Shown: piece after piece, positions 42,564-53,102 of the stretch
Numbering within the stretch: position 1 is the first letter of the stretch
Layout: every line of letters starts with the position of its first letter
Assembly: GCF_002113025.1 (NCBI RefSeq)
Contig: NZ_NEJH01000004.1
Span: 544,870-608,869, forward strand
DNA from: Pseudomonas sp. B28(2017)
GTDB lineage: Bacteria; Pseudomonadota; Gammaproteobacteria; Pseudomonadales; Pseudomonadaceae
Direction: 5' to 3'
Length of the DNA: 64,000 nucleotides
Made by a program: the position numbers and the translations under genes
Notes under the pieces: model-generated
The model's input: only the letters and a program-made list of their open reading frames with translations
Told to the model about the DNA's origin: nothing
Database searches by the model: none

Positions 42564-45500
42564 TCAGTCCGCCAGCCAGCCATTTTCCCAGTAGCGCAGG
42601 TTGTCGCCACGCAGCACGTAGTCACGCAGCACGATCTCGCGTAACTCATCGCCCATGCGATAGCTGGCGTCCGGGTCGGCCAGGTGCATGCGGATCGCTT
42701 GCAGCCATTCATCCGTGGAGTTGGTCTTGATCCGGGTGCACGGCAGGTAACCGCGATAGGCCTCGGTGTCGGTGCAGATCACCGGGTAACCGCAAGCGCC
42801 ATACTCCAGCAGCCGCAGGTTGCTCTTGCAATCGTTGAAGATGTGGAACTCCAACGGTGCCAATGCCAGATCCAGGTTCAGGCTGGCCAGCTTGGCCGGG
42901 TACACATCCAGCCCGATCACCCCGTGAAACTCGTGCATGTACGGGCGCAAATCGTCCGGGCACATGCCGAAGAATACCCAGTCGACTTCGTTGGCCAATT
43001 CACGGACCACATCAGCAATGACCGCCAGGTCACCGTGGTGGCTGGTGCCGCCACCCCAGCCGACACGAGGCTTTTTCGACGTGCGGCGCTGACTGCGCAA
43101 GTCGGTCCACAAGTGCGACGCCAACATGTTGGGCACCACGCGAATGTCGTGATGCATGTCCGACAGCGCGTTGCCCAGCGGCTCGGTGGAGACCACCACG
43201 CGATCGCACATGCCGATGGCGCGCCGGACCAGCTTCTCCATTTCGTCCTTGCCCGGCATGTTGCGGATATGCGCATTGCGGTGCGGAACGTTGATCACAA
43301 AGTCATCCAGCTCATAGATGCGTCGCGCACTGGAGTATTTTTGCAGGCTCGGGATTTCGTTGATCGGACCTTCGGAATAGCGCCCCTGCAAGATGATCAC
43401 GTCAGGCGAAAGACGCTCGACTTCGATGATGGTCGGCAAGTTGTAATGAATGCGCCCCAGTGCCCTGCCGGCCGCCTCCAGCTCAATCAACGGTTGTGTG
43501 ACCCGGTAATGGCCGATAGCGGATGCGTTGACCGGCAACGCGAGAATCTTCGGCAACTGAGCCTTGGAAAACGGGCTCCAACCGGAGCGCAAACCAGGCT
43601 CGAGACTGAAGCTTGCCCCACCCAATCCCTGCAACGCCAGGTTGGTGTTGTAGGCCGGATCACGGGCCACGATCGGCAGCCAGCGTTTATAGAAAACTTC
43701 CTGCTCCTGTTCGCTGCGGGCCTGGTCACCCTCTTGTGCAACCACCGCCGGTTGCACGCCCAACGCCAGTTGAGCATGAGGCGTCCAGACCACCAGATAA
43801 CCTTCCTGGCCGATACGCAAACACAGGTCCACCTCGTTGAGGGACTGCGCCAGGCCCTGCTCATCCAGGCCACCGACCGCCTCAAAGACCGCCTTTCGAA
43901 CCATCAGGCAATCACCGCCGACGGCACTGAAATCGTGGGCAACCTGCAAGCGGTACATGTAGCCCGCTGCGTGCAGCATCTCGCCATGGAATGGCACGCC
44001 GGCCGGCCCTTGCAACCCGAGAATCAGGCCGGCATGCAGCACGCGGCCATCGGGGTTGAACAACTTGGCACCCACCACGCCGACTTCCGGACGCTGTGCA
44101 TGATTGAGCAATTCGCCCAGCCATTCAGCCTGGGTGATCACCGTGTAGGGATTGAGTATCAGGACGTAATCGCCAGCAGCCTGCCGCACGGCGAAATTGC
44201 GCACCGCCGCCGCATTGCCTTGCATCTCACAGCGCAACACCCGGATCCGGTCGCTGCCCAGTTGCGCCATGCCGGCGAACCAGTCAAGCGCCTCGGCGCT
44301 CTCGCTGCCGTTGTCCACCAACAGCAACTCGTATTCGCCGTAGGCCGTTTTCTCCAACAGGCTCTCGACACACCGTTGCAATGCCAGGGTCTGATCTTTA
44401 CTGACGATAACGATCGACACCAACGGCCGTTCGGCATGGTGATAGTCGATCCGATTGAGCAGTTCCGAACTGCCCTGGCGAATGTCGTGGGCGACACCCA
44501 GGCGATGCAAGTGCGCCTCAAGCAATCGCGGATTGGTATCCACCACTTCCGGCAGCGACAGCCATTTGGTCAGGTCGAACGCCGACTCCAGCAGCACCTC
44601 CGAAATGTGCCCGACCACGTGCGTGCCACTATGCTCGACCATGCGCCACAACACATCGTGTGGCGCCAGTTCGCCGTATGCCGAATCGAAACCGCCCAGC
44701 GCCAGGAATTGCTCGCGCTCGAATGCCAGCGCTCTCCCCACGTAGGGGTAGCTGCGCATGAGATCCAGGTTGAAGTCCGGCTTGAATGCAGGCTCGGCCG
44801 ATTCCCCCTGATGCAGCCCACCTTCGTCGCTGTACAGGCAGGTCAGCGTGCGCGACAGTGCAATTCGTTCAGCCATGATCAGCAAGGCCGGCGCCACCAG
44901 GCGATCACCGGCACGCAACAGATAGAACCAGCCAGCGCCTTCCAGTTGCGGCAACAGGGTGTTGATCTGCTGCTGCCAGTCGTCCTGCAACGGCAAGCGG
45001 AAGACACGCTCGTCCAGCCCGGCTTGCGTACAGGATGCCGACAGCACCAGTGTCAGTTCAGGGGCATAATCCTGGTCGGCCAGCGATTGCAGGGTGAGCG
45101 CCAGTGCCGAACGGCTGCCATGCTCATCGATGATGATCGGAACGATCTTGGGTCTGCCTGGCCAGGCTTCCAGCGTATCCGCCAGCAGCTCGCGCTGACC
45201 GTCGGTAAGCGTGCGGCACGCCAGCCATTGGGCATACAGTTGCGCAAAACTGACACTGGCGATGCCGACATGCCAGTCCTGGGTGGTCTGTTTTGTACCC
45301 AGGGTCCGGCTCAACGGCAACTCTTCCCAAACCCGCGGCGACTCGTCCACTTTGGTCAGTGGCACATAGCGCACCCAACCCTGCGCCGGCGCAGATTCGC
45401 CGCCACGGGCCTTGAGCATCTGCGACAGCCACTGCCGCTCGGTTTCGGCCGCGTCCTTCATCGCCTGCTGGCCGCTCAAACGTTCCGGGTACAGGCGCTC

Positions 45501-46157
45501 GACGCCGAGCACGTGATTGGACACCGCCAGATTGCCGCGCCGCATCAGGCAGACGTACAAGGCGAAATCGAGGGTCGCGACGAAGCAATGGCCGGGCTGA
45601 GTCAGTGCCGGGAACAGTTCGAGCACGTCAGCCCGACGGAACATCGCGTTGCTGAAGCCACCAAGGATGTTGACCGGGAAGTTTTCGAAGATCGCCAGCA
45701 GGTCCTCGCCCTTGAACACCCCGCCCACCGGGGAAAGCGGGGTGTTCTCCAGGCGCGAAGGCAGCGGCATGTCGTCGGCATCCCAGAGCAGCCGCTGGGC
45801 CACGACCAGGTTGACGTCGGCGCAGTCGATAAGCGCCTGGGCCTGACGCTCGATACAGGCCGAGAACAACTGATCATCATCACAAAGAAACTTGATGTAC
45901 TCGCCTTGCGCCTGCTCCAGGCAGGCTTGCAGGTTACCCACCAGCCCCAGGGTTCGCGGATTTCGCACATAACGTACTGTCGCGCCCTGTTCAACCACCG
46001 AAGCCACGATCTCTTCGATCTCATGACCGCGACTGTCATCGCAAACGATGATCTCCAGATTGCCGTAGCTCTGACTCACAGCCGTGTGCAAGGCACGACC
46101 GAAGAAGCGTGGATTGAAGGCAGGAATGACCAGGCTGACAAGCGGGAGTGAATTCAC
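42564..46157 (-). CDS. Giant multi-domain flagellin glycosyltransferase (FgtA/Fgt1-like)
   Basis: 1197 aa. N-terminal GT2 domain (about 5-240: PLVSLVIPAFNPRFFGRAL, FLCDDDQLF), a degenerate GT2-like middle (about 330-580), a second GT2 domain (about 600-830: ERPLVSIVIVSKDQTLALQR, LLNHAQRPEVGVVGAKL) and a C-terminal GT-B domain (about 890-1190: VGWGGGTSHHGDL, LEYGACGYPVICTDTEAYRG). No signal peptide. Located directly after flgL like fgt genes of other Pseudomonas. GTG start at 46157 has no visible ribosome site; a 9-bp stem hairpin abuts it. Confidence 0.9.
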   Translation of the reverse strand: MNSLPLVSLVIPAFNPRFFGRALHTAVSQSYGNLEIIVCDDSRGHEIEEIVASVVEQGATVRYVRNPRTLGLVGNLQACLEQAQGEYIKFLCDDDQLFSACIERQAQALIDCADVNLVVAQRLLWDADDMPLPSRLENTPLSPVGGVFKGEDLLAIFENFPVNILGGFSNAMFRRADVLELFPALTQPGHCFVATLDFALYVCLMRRGNLAVSNHVLGVERLYPERLSGQQAMKDAAETERQWLSQMLKARGGESAPAQGWVRYVPLTKVDESPRVWEELPLSRTLGTKQTTQDWHVGIASVSFAQLYAQWLACRTLTDGQRELLADTLEAWPGRPKIVPIIIDEHGSRSALALTLQSLADQDYAPELTLVLSASCTQAGLDERVFRLPLQDDWQQQINTLLPQLEGAGWFYLLRAGDRLVAPALLIMAERIALSRTLTCLYSDEGGLHQGESAEPAFKPDFNLDLMRSYPYVGRALAFEREQFLALGGFDSAYGELAPHDVLWRMVEHSGTHVVGHISEVLLESAFDLTKWLSLPEVVDTNPRLLEAHLHRLGVAHDIRQGSSELLNRIDYHHAERPLVSIVIVSKDQTLALQRCVESLLEKTAYGEYELLLVDNGSESAEALDWFAGMAQLGSDRIRVLRCEMQGNAAAVRNFAVRQAAGDYVLILNPYTVITQAEWLGELLNHAQRPEVGVVGAKLFNPDGRVLHAGLILGLQGPAGVPFHGEMLHAAGYMYRLQVAHDFSAVGGDCLMVRKAVFEAVGGLDEQGLAQSLNEVDLCLRIGQEGYLVVWTPHAQLALGVQPAVVAQEGDQARSEQEQEVFYKRWLPIVARDPAYNTNLALQGLGGASFSLEPGLRSGWSPFSKAQLPKILALPVNASAIGHYRVTQPLIELEAAGRALGRIHYNLPTIIEVERLSPDVIILQGRYSEGPINEIPSLQKYSSARRIYELDDFVINVPHRNAHIRNMPGKDEMEKLVRRAIGMCDRVVVSTEPLGNALSDMHHDIRVVPNMLASHLWTDLRSQRRTSKKPRVGWGGGTSHHGDLAVIADVVRELANEVDWVFFGMCPDDLRPYMHEFHGVIGLDVYPAKLASLNLDLALAPLEFHIFNDCKSNLRLLEYGACGYPVICTDTEAYRGYLPCTRIKTNSTDEWLQAIRMHLADPDASYRMGDELREIVLRDYVLRGDNLRYWENGWLAD

Positions 46158-46186
46158 GGCGGGCTCACAGGCGGTGCGAGCCCGCC
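46158..46186 (-). promoter_or_regulatory. Hairpin directly in front of the glycosyltransferase start codon
   Basis: GGCGGGCTC and GAGCCCGCC form a 9-bp GC-only-plus stem with an 11-nt loop ending at the base before the GTG start. No T run follows, so it is not a standard terminator. It occupies the place of the ribosome site and could restrain translation. A second hairpin, TCGGGCGC/GCGCCCGA, lies at 46247-46266. Confidence 0.6.
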
Positions 46187-46272
46187 CTGAAAAGCGAGCC
46201 CTTTGTTACCGCAAAAAAGACGATAAATACTGAAGGGGCAAGGCCATCGGGCGCCTGCGCGCCCGACCGCCG

Positions 46273-47844
46273 TCAGATCTTGTTGAACAGGCCCAGCTGG
46301 GAAATCTTGCTGAACGCCAGCTGCGCCGCCTGCAGCATGGTCTGCTGCAAGGTCAGGCGAGTCATGACTTCGGCCGGGTCCGAATCGCGAATCGACGACT
46401 GGCTCGCAGTGTTCGCCAGGGTCAGGCTCTCGTTGGTCGCGATCTGGTTATCCAGCGCCTGACCGCGGGCACCGATCGTGGTGATGGCCGAGCCGATCTG
46501 GTTGGCCGCACTGTCGATGTTGCCCATTCCCGATTCCATGGCGCCCAGAAACTTCTGCTTGGCCGCTGGATCGCTGTCGATCGGCGTGTTCAGCGCGGTA
46601 ATCATCTGGCCCAAGGTGTCGAGCACGTTCTGGGTCTGGTGGTTATTGGACTGAATCACGAACTGGTCGCCGGACGCCGGGGCGCCACCGCCCAAGGCAA
46701 ACGTCACGCCCGCAGCGGTGGCGTTGCCGCCCGACACGGTGCCCGAAGACACCGGCCTGCTGTCGGCGGTGATCGGCGCCGCATACAGGTCAAAATTGGT
46801 CGCGCTGGTGAACTTCAGGATCGCCCCGCCCGACGGAAAAGCGTTGGTGTACGCCGTCGGGCTCGTCACGCTGGAACCGGTGATGACCGCGGTCGACGCG
46901 TTACCGGCACCGCGCGACGTGTTGAAGCTATCCGAGGTGGAAGACAGATTGAAACTGTGACCGGCGATCACCGCATCCGGGTTGGTATCAGTGGATTTGA
47001 GGTTGATGTTCAGCTTCAGGTCAACGCCACGGAAACTGACCGTCTGGTTGGCCCCGTTGGCGTTGCTGATGACGCCATTCTGGCTGGCTTCGGCGGTCAC
47101 GTCGTTACCCAGCGCGTCGGTGATCATCAACTGGGTGCTGCTGAGGAAACTGACGGTGTAGGGCTGACCGCCAGAGAACTTCGCGTTGTAGGTAGAGCTG
47201 GTGCCGACCGTACCGTTGGACAGCACCACGCGCCCGTCATCCACTACCGGCGCGGTCATGGTGGTCTGGGTGCGACCGGTATTGATGGTCTGCTGGAACG
47301 CATCCCAACCGGTGGTGTTGGTCCCGACCGTCATGCCATCGCCAATGCCAAGGTCGACGGTGGTCTGGTCGCCGTTGTAGCTGTAGGTGCCGTCCGAGTT
47401 CTGCGAGTAAGGCGCAGTGTCGGTTTTCGAACCGGAGAACAGGTAATTGCCGTTCGCGTCCTTGGAGTTCATCAGGCCCAGCACTTGTTGCTGGATCTGC
47501 CCCAGTTCCGAAGCATAGGCCTTGCGGTCCGCGTCGGTGGCAATGCCGTTGCTGGCGGCGAGGGCCAGTTCCTTGGCGCGCTGCAAAGCGGTGCCGATGG
47601 AGCTGAGCGTGGTTTCCTGCAGGCTCAACGCACTCTTGGTGCTCTGGATGTTGGTGCCGTACTGATCAAGCATCGCGCTCTGCTGACCCAGCTGCAGCAA
47701 ACGACCGGCACCGATCGGATCATCGGCGGCGGTATTGATGCGGGTCAGGCTGCTGGCTTCGTTGCTGGTGGCGATGGCCTTGTTGAAGTTGCGCTGGTAG
47801 TTCGCAGCGGTGATTTCGTAATACTGGGCGGTGGAAATGCGCAT
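46273..47844 (-). CDS. flgL: Hook-filament junction protein FlgL
   Basis: 523 aa. Flagellin-like N-terminus (MRISTAQYYEITAANYQRNF, SLTRINTAADDPIGAGRLLQ) and C-terminus (SDPAEVMTRLTLQQTMLQAAQLAFSKISQLGLFNKI) with an enlarged central domain. It forms the junction zone with FlgK. ATG at 47844, 13 bp after flgK. Somewhat longer than enterobacterial FlgL, as usual in this genus. Confidence 0.97.
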   Translation of the reverse strand: MRISTAQYYEITAANYQRNFNKAIATSNEASSLTRINTAADDPIGAGRLLQLGQQSAMLDQYGTNIQSTKSALSLQETTLSSIGTALQRAKELALAASNGIATDADRKAYASELGQIQQQVLGLMNSKDANGNYLFSGSKTDTAPYSQNSDGTYSYNGDQTTVDLGIGDGMTVGTNTTGWDAFQQTINTGRTQTTMTAPVVDDGRVVLSNGTVGTSSTYNAKFSGGQPYTVSFLSSTQLMITDALGNDVTAEASQNGVISNANGANQTVSFRGVDLKLNINLKSTDTNPDAVIAGHSFNLSSTSDSFNTSRGAGNASTAVITGSSVTSPTAYTNAFPSGGAILKFTSATNFDLYAAPITADSRPVSSGTVSGGNATAAGVTFALGGGAPASGDQFVIQSNNHQTQNVLDTLGQMITALNTPIDSDPAAKQKFLGAMESGMGNIDSAANQIGSAITTIGARGQALDNQIATNESLTLANTASQSSIRDSDPAEVMTRLTLQQTMLQAAQLAFSKISQLGLFNKI

Positions 47845-47857
47845 GAATTACGACTCC

Positions 47858-49903
47858 TTAAAGGCTGTTGATCAGCGTGGTGAAAATTTCCTGCGCAGCC
47901 TTGATGATCTGCGAAGACGCGGTGTAGTACTGCTGGTACTTGACCAGGTTGCCGGTTTCTTCATCCAGGTCGACCCCGGAGTTCGAATCCCGCGCCCCTT
48001 TGGCGTTGGCCAGGATCGCCGTGGTGGCGTCGCTGTCGGATTTGCCCTGGGCCGCCTTGGCACCGACGTTGGTCACCAGCTTGTTGTAGGCATCGGTCAG
48101 GCTGATGCCCTTGCTCGCCGTGCCGGTGTCTACAGTCTGTCTGGTTTGCAGTCCCACCAACGCCTGGGCGTTACGGTTGTCCGAAGACGCCGCGCCGGTC
48201 AGGTTGATGGTGAAGCTTTCGCCGCTGGCTGGCGTGGCGCCGACCGTGGTCTGCACGGTGAAGGTCTTCTGCACCGCCGGCGTGACGCTGGTGTCCATGA
48301 CTGGAGCACCGCTGGCATCGACCATGCCCACTTTCAGGTTCAGCGTGTTGCTCTGGCCGGGAACGATGGTGCCGGTGCCGATCGAGTTGCCCTTGGCATC
48401 GACCATGTTGTAGTTCTGGCTACCGCCGCTGGCCGCTCCGAAAACCAGTTTGACCGGCGTCGAGTACTTGAGCGCGGCCTGCATTTCCGCCTGGGCCGCC
48501 GGGTTGTAGATATCGATGGTGCTGGTCAGCGTCGGCTGGGTGTAGGTGCCGCTGTTGTTGGCACTGGTCACGCCGGTCAAGGGTGCTGCGGCCGCGATTT
48601 TTTTCGGGTCGGTGAGCACGGTCTGGATACTGGCCGCCGCGCCTCGGGTTGGCGTCACCTTGAACGAATCGCCGGCGCTCAGCGCACCGCCGTTCAGGTT
48701 CAGGCTGAAGCCGTCGATCACCGGAGCCGGGGTCGTCGTGGTGCTGAACGCGCCCATGTCGGTGCCGTCCGAACGCTTGACGGTGTAATTGGTCCCGCTG
48801 GTGAACGTCACCTGATAGTCGCTGGTGGTCAGCTTGCCGGTGTCCTTGATGGTGACATCCAGGTTGCCGGAACCGGCACTGTTGCCCGCCGCCGCAATGC
48901 TGCGCTGACTGACCAGCGCGGCACTGTTGATGTTGTTGAAGATCGCCGCGCCGAAATCACCGTTCTTGTCGATGCCTTGCGCCTGCTGGCTGTTGATCTG
49001 GTCAGCGACCACCAGTGCTACTCGCCCCAGCTCATTGAGCGAAGGGTCCAGCACTTCCTTGCGGTAAGTCAGCAGACCACCGATTTTACCGCCGCTGACC
49101 ACCGAGGTCACATCGATGGTGCTGGAGCCACGGTTGAGCTGCAGCGCCATGCGCGATGGATCATCTTTGCCCGGCACGGTTTGCAGTGTATTGGTGGTGT
49201 TGCCGACCACCAGTGGCTGACCGCTGCCGATGTAGATGTCATAGCTGTTGCCACGCTCGACCACCTGGGTACCGACCAGCTCGGACAGTTGGCGCACGGC
49301 TTCGTTGCGCGAGTCCAGCAGGTCGTTCGGCTGGTTGGTGCCGGTGGAGAGCTCGGAAATCTTCTGGTTGAGCGTGGCAATCGTGGAGGACAGCTTGTTC
49401 ACCTGATCCGCCATGTCGCCCAGGCTGCCATTCAGGTTGGTGTTCTGGTCGTTCAACTGCTTGGCAATCGAATTGAAACGGGCGGACAACGCCTGGGCAC
49501 CGGTCAGCACCGACTGGCGGGACGTGTCGTCGGTGGCCGACGTCGAAACGCCCTGCATCGAGGTAAAGAACTTTTGCAGCACACCGGTCAGCCCGGTGTT
49601 GCTATCGGAAAGCGTGGCGTCCAGCGGAGTGGCCTGCGCGTTGTACGACGTCGCTTCGCTGTCGAGCGAGGTGGCGGTACGCAGCTGCGAATCGAGATAC
49701 GAGTTATACACGCGACGTACATCGGCCAGCGTCGTGCCGGTACCGATGAACACGTTGCCGTACTGAATCGAGCCTTTGGTGCTCTGCACAGATTGCTGGC
49801 GCGAGTACCCAGCGGTGTCGACGTTGGCAATGTTGTTGCCGGTCGTCACCAACGAGTTATGGCCAGCACTCAGCCCCGACATCCCGATATTGAGCAAACT
49901 CAT
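47858..49903 (-). CDS. flgK: Hook-associated protein FlgK
   Basis: 681 aa. Flg_bb_rod-type N-terminus (MSLLNIGMSGLSAGHNSLVT, GNNIANVDTAGYSRQ), HAP1 core and the C-terminal Flg_bbr domain (SGVDLDEETGNLVKYQQYY). It is the first junction protein on the hook. It follows flgJ by 22 bp. Confidence 0.97.
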   Translation of the reverse strand: MSLLNIGMSGLSAGHNSLVTTGNNIANVDTAGYSRQQSVQSTKGSIQYGNVFIGTGTTLADVRRVYNSYLDSQLRTATSLDSEATSYNAQATPLDATLSDSNTGLTGVLQKFFTSMQGVSTSATDDTSRQSVLTGAQALSARFNSIAKQLNDQNTNLNGSLGDMADQVNKLSSTIATLNQKISELSTGTNQPNDLLDSRNEAVRQLSELVGTQVVERGNSYDIYIGSGQPLVVGNTTNTLQTVPGKDDPSRMALQLNRGSSTIDVTSVVSGGKIGGLLTYRKEVLDPSLNELGRVALVVADQINSQQAQGIDKNGDFGAAIFNNINSAALVSQRSIAAAGNSAGSGNLDVTIKDTGKLTTSDYQVTFTSGTNYTVKRSDGTDMGAFSTTTTPAPVIDGFSLNLNGGALSAGDSFKVTPTRGAAASIQTVLTDPKKIAAAAPLTGVTSANNSGTYTQPTLTSTIDIYNPAAQAEMQAALKYSTPVKLVFGAASGGSQNYNMVDAKGNSIGTGTIVPGQSNTLNLKVGMVDASGAPVMDTSVTPAVQKTFTVQTTVGATPASGESFTINLTGAASSDNRNAQALVGLQTRQTVDTGTASKGISLTDAYNKLVTNVGAKAAQGKSDSDATTAILANAKGARDSNSGVDLDEETGNLVKYQQYYTASSQIIKAAQEIFTTLINSL

Positions 49904-49925
49904 GATTCGACCTTATACCTTGTGC

Positions 49926-51215
49926 CTATAAAGGCGTGGTGGAAACGCCCGCCGCAGCGTAGTTCTGGTAACTCGTCATCTGCTTGGCTATCTGCGAAAT
50001 CTTGCTTGCGTAGTCCGGGTCGGTTGCGTAACCGGCCTTCTGCAACTCGCGTACAAACTGTTCTGGGTTATCGGCCGACTTCACGACATCTTGATAGCGA
50101 TTATTGGTCTGCAGCAAAGTCACAAGGTCATGGAAACTGTCCTTGTAGGAGTCGTAGGAACGGAACTCGGCCGTCTCCTTGACCATCTGCCCGTTCCTGA
50201 ATTCGCTGGTGATCGCCCGCGCCGAATTACCCTGCCAGCTGTTGCCGGCCTTGATGCCGAACAGGTTGTGGCTGCTGCTGCCATCCTGCTGGCGCATGAC
50301 CGATTTGCCCCAACCGGTTTCCAGGGCCGCCTGCGCCACCAGGTAACGTGGGTCGACACCGATCCGGGCCGCCGCTTCCCTGGCCATCGGCAACATGGTA
50401 TTGACGAAATCGTCGGCGGAGCTGAAGGCTTTCTTCGGCGGCGCCAGAGGGATCTGCGCCATGGCGCGACCGTAAATCTGCATGCCTGTGGTGGAAGCCT
50501 GCTGCGCGTTCGCCAGCCAGTCGCCGTTGTACAGCGGTCCTGAGCCGGTGGTCGTCGTGCGCTCAGGCAACGGTGTCCTGTTGACCGTCGTCGTGGCAGC
50601 GGGCGTCGCCGAAGGCACCAGCCCTGCCAGCAGACGATCCGCCAGCTTCGGCGGCAATGCCAGGCGTCGCTGGTTGATCAGTGCCATGTCATTGCGATGA
50701 CCACCCTCGCCCGCCTCTTGCGGCGCATGGACCGATCGTGAAGCCCACAATGGACGCTGACCATTGACGCGCGACAACGGACCATTGATCGCCACCGTAC
50801 CGGCCGCCACCGGCGTTTGCACGGCTGCTTTCGCGGCCTCTTGCTTGGCCAGCGACGCAGCGGCCGCCTCGCCCGGCGCCAATGGTTTGTTCTTCGACAT
50901 CTGGCGCATCAGCACGTCCGCCAGGCCGATACCGCCACCCTCGCGGGACATGGAAACGGCCAGTTGCTGGTCGTACATTTCCTGATACTGCTTGGCCGCC
51001 GGGGTGTTCATCGGATTGTCCTGCCCCAGCGCTTCAGTGGCCGAGCGCATCGACTTGAGCATTTCCCCGAGGAACAGCGATTCGAACTCCTGCGCCACCT
51101 TGCGCAGGTTGCCGTCACTGTTCTTGTCGCCGACCTTGAGCTGATTCAGACGGTTCAGGTCCGAATAGGAGCCCGAATCACTGCTGCTGACCAGACCGCT
51201 CTTGCGCATATCCAC
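49926..51215 (-). CDS. flgJ: Flagellar rod-cap peptidoglycan hydrolase FlgJ
   Basis: 429 aa. N-terminal rod-binding domain (about 40-110: VAQEFESLFLGEMLKSMRSA), a linker rich in Ala/Pro/Thr, and a C-terminal GH73 glucosaminidase domain (about 280-420) with the catalytic Glu in AQAALETGWGKS and HNLFGIKAG. It opens the cell wall for the growing rod in the periplasm. Confidence 0.97.
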   Translation of the reverse strand: MDMRKSGLVSSSDSGSYSDLNRLNQLKVGDKNSDGNLRKVAQEFESLFLGEMLKSMRSATEALGQDNPMNTPAAKQYQEMYDQQLAVSMSREGGGIGLADVLMRQMSKNKPLAPGEAAAASLAKQEAAKAAVQTPVAAGTVAINGPLSRVNGQRPLWASRSVHAPQEAGEGGHRNDMALINQRRLALPPKLADRLLAGLVPSATPAATTTVNRTPLPERTTTTGSGPLYNGDWLANAQQASTTGMQIYGRAMAQIPLAPPKKAFSSADDFVNTMLPMAREAAARIGVDPRYLVAQAALETGWGKSVMRQQDGSSSHNLFGIKAGNSWQGNSARAITSEFRNGQMVKETAEFRSYDSYKDSFHDLVTLLQTNNRYQDVVKSADNPEQFVRELQKAGYATDPDYASKISQIAKQMTSYQNYAAAGVSTTPL

Positions 51216-51226
51216 AATGGCCGTCC

Positions 51227-52336
51227 TCAGATCACGATCAGGTCGGCTTGCAGGGCACCGGCCTGCTTCAGCGCTTCAAGAATGGCCATCAAGTCACCCG
51301 GTGCCGCGCCGACCTGGTTCACCGCCCGCACGATCTCGTCGAGGGTGGTGCCAGGGCCGAATTTGAACATCGGCTTGGCTTCCTGCTGGGCATTGACCTT
51401 CGAACGCGGCACGACCGCCGTCGTGCCATTGGACAGAGGACCGGGCTGGCTGACGATCGGGTCTTCGGTAATGGTCACGGTCAGACTGCCGTGGGTCACA
51501 GCGGCCGGAGAAACCTTGACGTTCTGACCGATCACGATGGTGCCGGTCCGGGAGTTGATGATGACTTTCGCCACCGCCTGGCCCGGATCGATCTCAAGGT
51601 TCTCCAGGATCGACAGATAGTCGACCCGCTGGCTCGGATCGAGCGGCGCGGTGACGCGAATCGAACCACCGTCGATGGCCTGGGCCACCCCAGGGCCGAG
51701 CATGTCATTGATCTTGTCGACGATGCGCTTGGCGGTGGTGAAGTCGGAACGGTTGAGGTTCAGCGTCAGGCTGTTGCCCTGGTTGAAACCGCTCGGCACC
51801 GCGCGCTCCACCGACGCACCACCGGGGATGCGACCGGCCGACGGAACGTTGACGGTAATCTTCGAGCCGTCGCGACCTTCCGCATCGAAACCACCGACCA
51901 CCAGGTTGCCCTGGGCCACCGCATAGACGTTGCCGTCGATACCTTTGAGTGGCGTCAGCAGCAAGGTGCCGCCGCGCAGACTCTTGGAGTTACCGATGGA
52001 CGAAACGGTGATATCGACCTGCTGCCCCGGCTTGGCGAACGCTGGCAGATCGGCACTGATCGACACCGCCGCGACGTTCTTCAACTGCACGTTGCCCGAG
52101 CCCGGCGGCACCTTGATGCCGAACTGCGAGAGCATGTTGTTGAAGGTCTGCAGGGTGAACGGGGTTTGCGTCGTCTGGTCACCGGTGCCGTTAAGCCCGA
52201 CCACCAGGCCGTAGCCGATCAATTGGTTGGAACGCACGCCGGAAATGCTGGCGATGTCCTTCAGGCGCTCGGCTTGAGCATCGAAGGCCACGGACAGCAA
52301 CAGGGCGCCCACCATAAGGCGTTTGAAGTTCAACAT
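51227..52336 (-). CDS. flgI: Flagellar P-ring protein FlgI
   Basis: 369 aa from the ATG at 52336, giving the family's usual length; a GTG at 52354 right after the flgH stop adds six residues. Signal peptide (about 1-21, cut after DAQA) followed by [20 protein letters not shown]. It forms the periplasmic P ring around the rod. Confidence 0.97.
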   Translation of the reverse strand: MLNFKRLMVGALLLSVAFDAQAERLKDIASISGVRSNQLIGYGLVVGLNGTGDQTTQTPFTLQTFNNMLSQFGIKVPPGSGNVQLKNVAAVSISADLPAFAKPGQQVDITVSSIGNSKSLRGGTLLLTPLKGIDGNVYAVAQGNLVVGGFDAEGRDGSKITVNVPSAGRIPGGASVERAVPSGFNQGNSLTLNLNRSDFTTAKRIVDKINDMLGPGVAQAIDGGSIRVTAPLDPSQRVDYLSILENLEIDPGQAVAKVIINSRTGTIVIGQNVKVSPAAVTHGSLTVTITEDPIVSQPGPLSNGTTAVVPRSKVNAQQEAKPMFKFGPGTTLDEIVRAVNQVGAAPGDLMAILEALKQAGALQADLIVI

Positions 52337-52354
52337 GCTCAACTGGAAAGCCAC

Positions 52355-53050
52355 TTAAAAGGGGAACAGCGGGCTGAGGAAGAAACGGTCGAACCAGCCT
52401 GGCTGACTCGCATCGGCAAACGAACCGGTGCCCGAATAGGTGATGCGCGCATCGGCGACACGGGTCGACGACACAGTGTTGTCGGTAGCGATGTCATCGG
52501 CGCGAACCAGGCCGGCAATCCGTACCAGTTCGTCGCCGGTATTGAGGGTCATCCATTTCTCGCCGCGCACCGCGATGATGCCGTTGGGCAACACATCGGC
52601 GACGGTCACGGTGATCGAACCGGTCAGGGTGTTGCCCTGGGCCGCCTTGCTGTCGCCCTTGGTGGCGCGGTCGCCTTCATAGCTGGCGTCCAGACTCAGG
52701 TCACCACTGCCAAACGGATTGTTGGTGTTGGGGGTGGAACCGAACAGCGAGGTCAGGCCGATGCTGGCCTTGCTGTTCTTGCCAATTTGCGAGTTGGCGT
52801 TTTTGCTGGCCTGAGTCTTTTCGTTCAGGGTGATGGTGATGATGTCACCGACCCGGAACGCCTTGCGGTCGCTGTAGAGGTTCTGCTCGAAACCGGCCTG
52901 ATAGATCGAGCCATTGTTCGCGGCCGCCGGCAACGGCGTGCGCGGCAACACCGGAGCGTAGTAAGGGTCATTGGGTTTGGGCGTCGCAGGCACGCAACCT
53001 GCGAGCGCGGCGATCCCACTCAGTGCCAGAACAGATACATAGCGATTCAT
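52355..53050 (-). CDS. flgH: Flagellar L-ring lipoprotein FlgH
   Basis: 231 aa. Lipoprotein signal with lipobox LAGC (Cys at residue 19), then the FlgH core ([38 protein letters not shown]). Forms the outer-membrane L ring. It follows flgG by 52 bp. Confidence 0.97.
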   Translation of the reverse strand: MNRYVSVLALSGIAALAGCVPATPKPNDPYYAPVLPRTPLPAAANNGSIYQAGFEQNLYSDRKAFRVGDIITITLNEKTQASKNANSQIGKNSKASIGLTSLFGSTPNTNNPFGSGDLSLDASYEGDRATKGDSKAAQGNTLTGSITVTVADVLPNGIIAVRGEKWMTLNTGDELVRIAGLVRADDIATDNTVSSTRVADARITYSGTGSFADASQPGWFDRFFLSPLFPF

Positions 53051-53102
53051 GACCCTACCTCACGGTGTTGCAGGCAGCCTCATGGCCGCCCCATAGACTT
53101 GA

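Noticed and set aside
42684..46151. 1155-codon open frame on the plus strand opposite the giant glycosyltransferase
   Set aside because: It is antisense to a gene with clear domains, is rich in Arg, His and Gln, and shows no motif; long antisense frames are normal in GC-rich codon usage.
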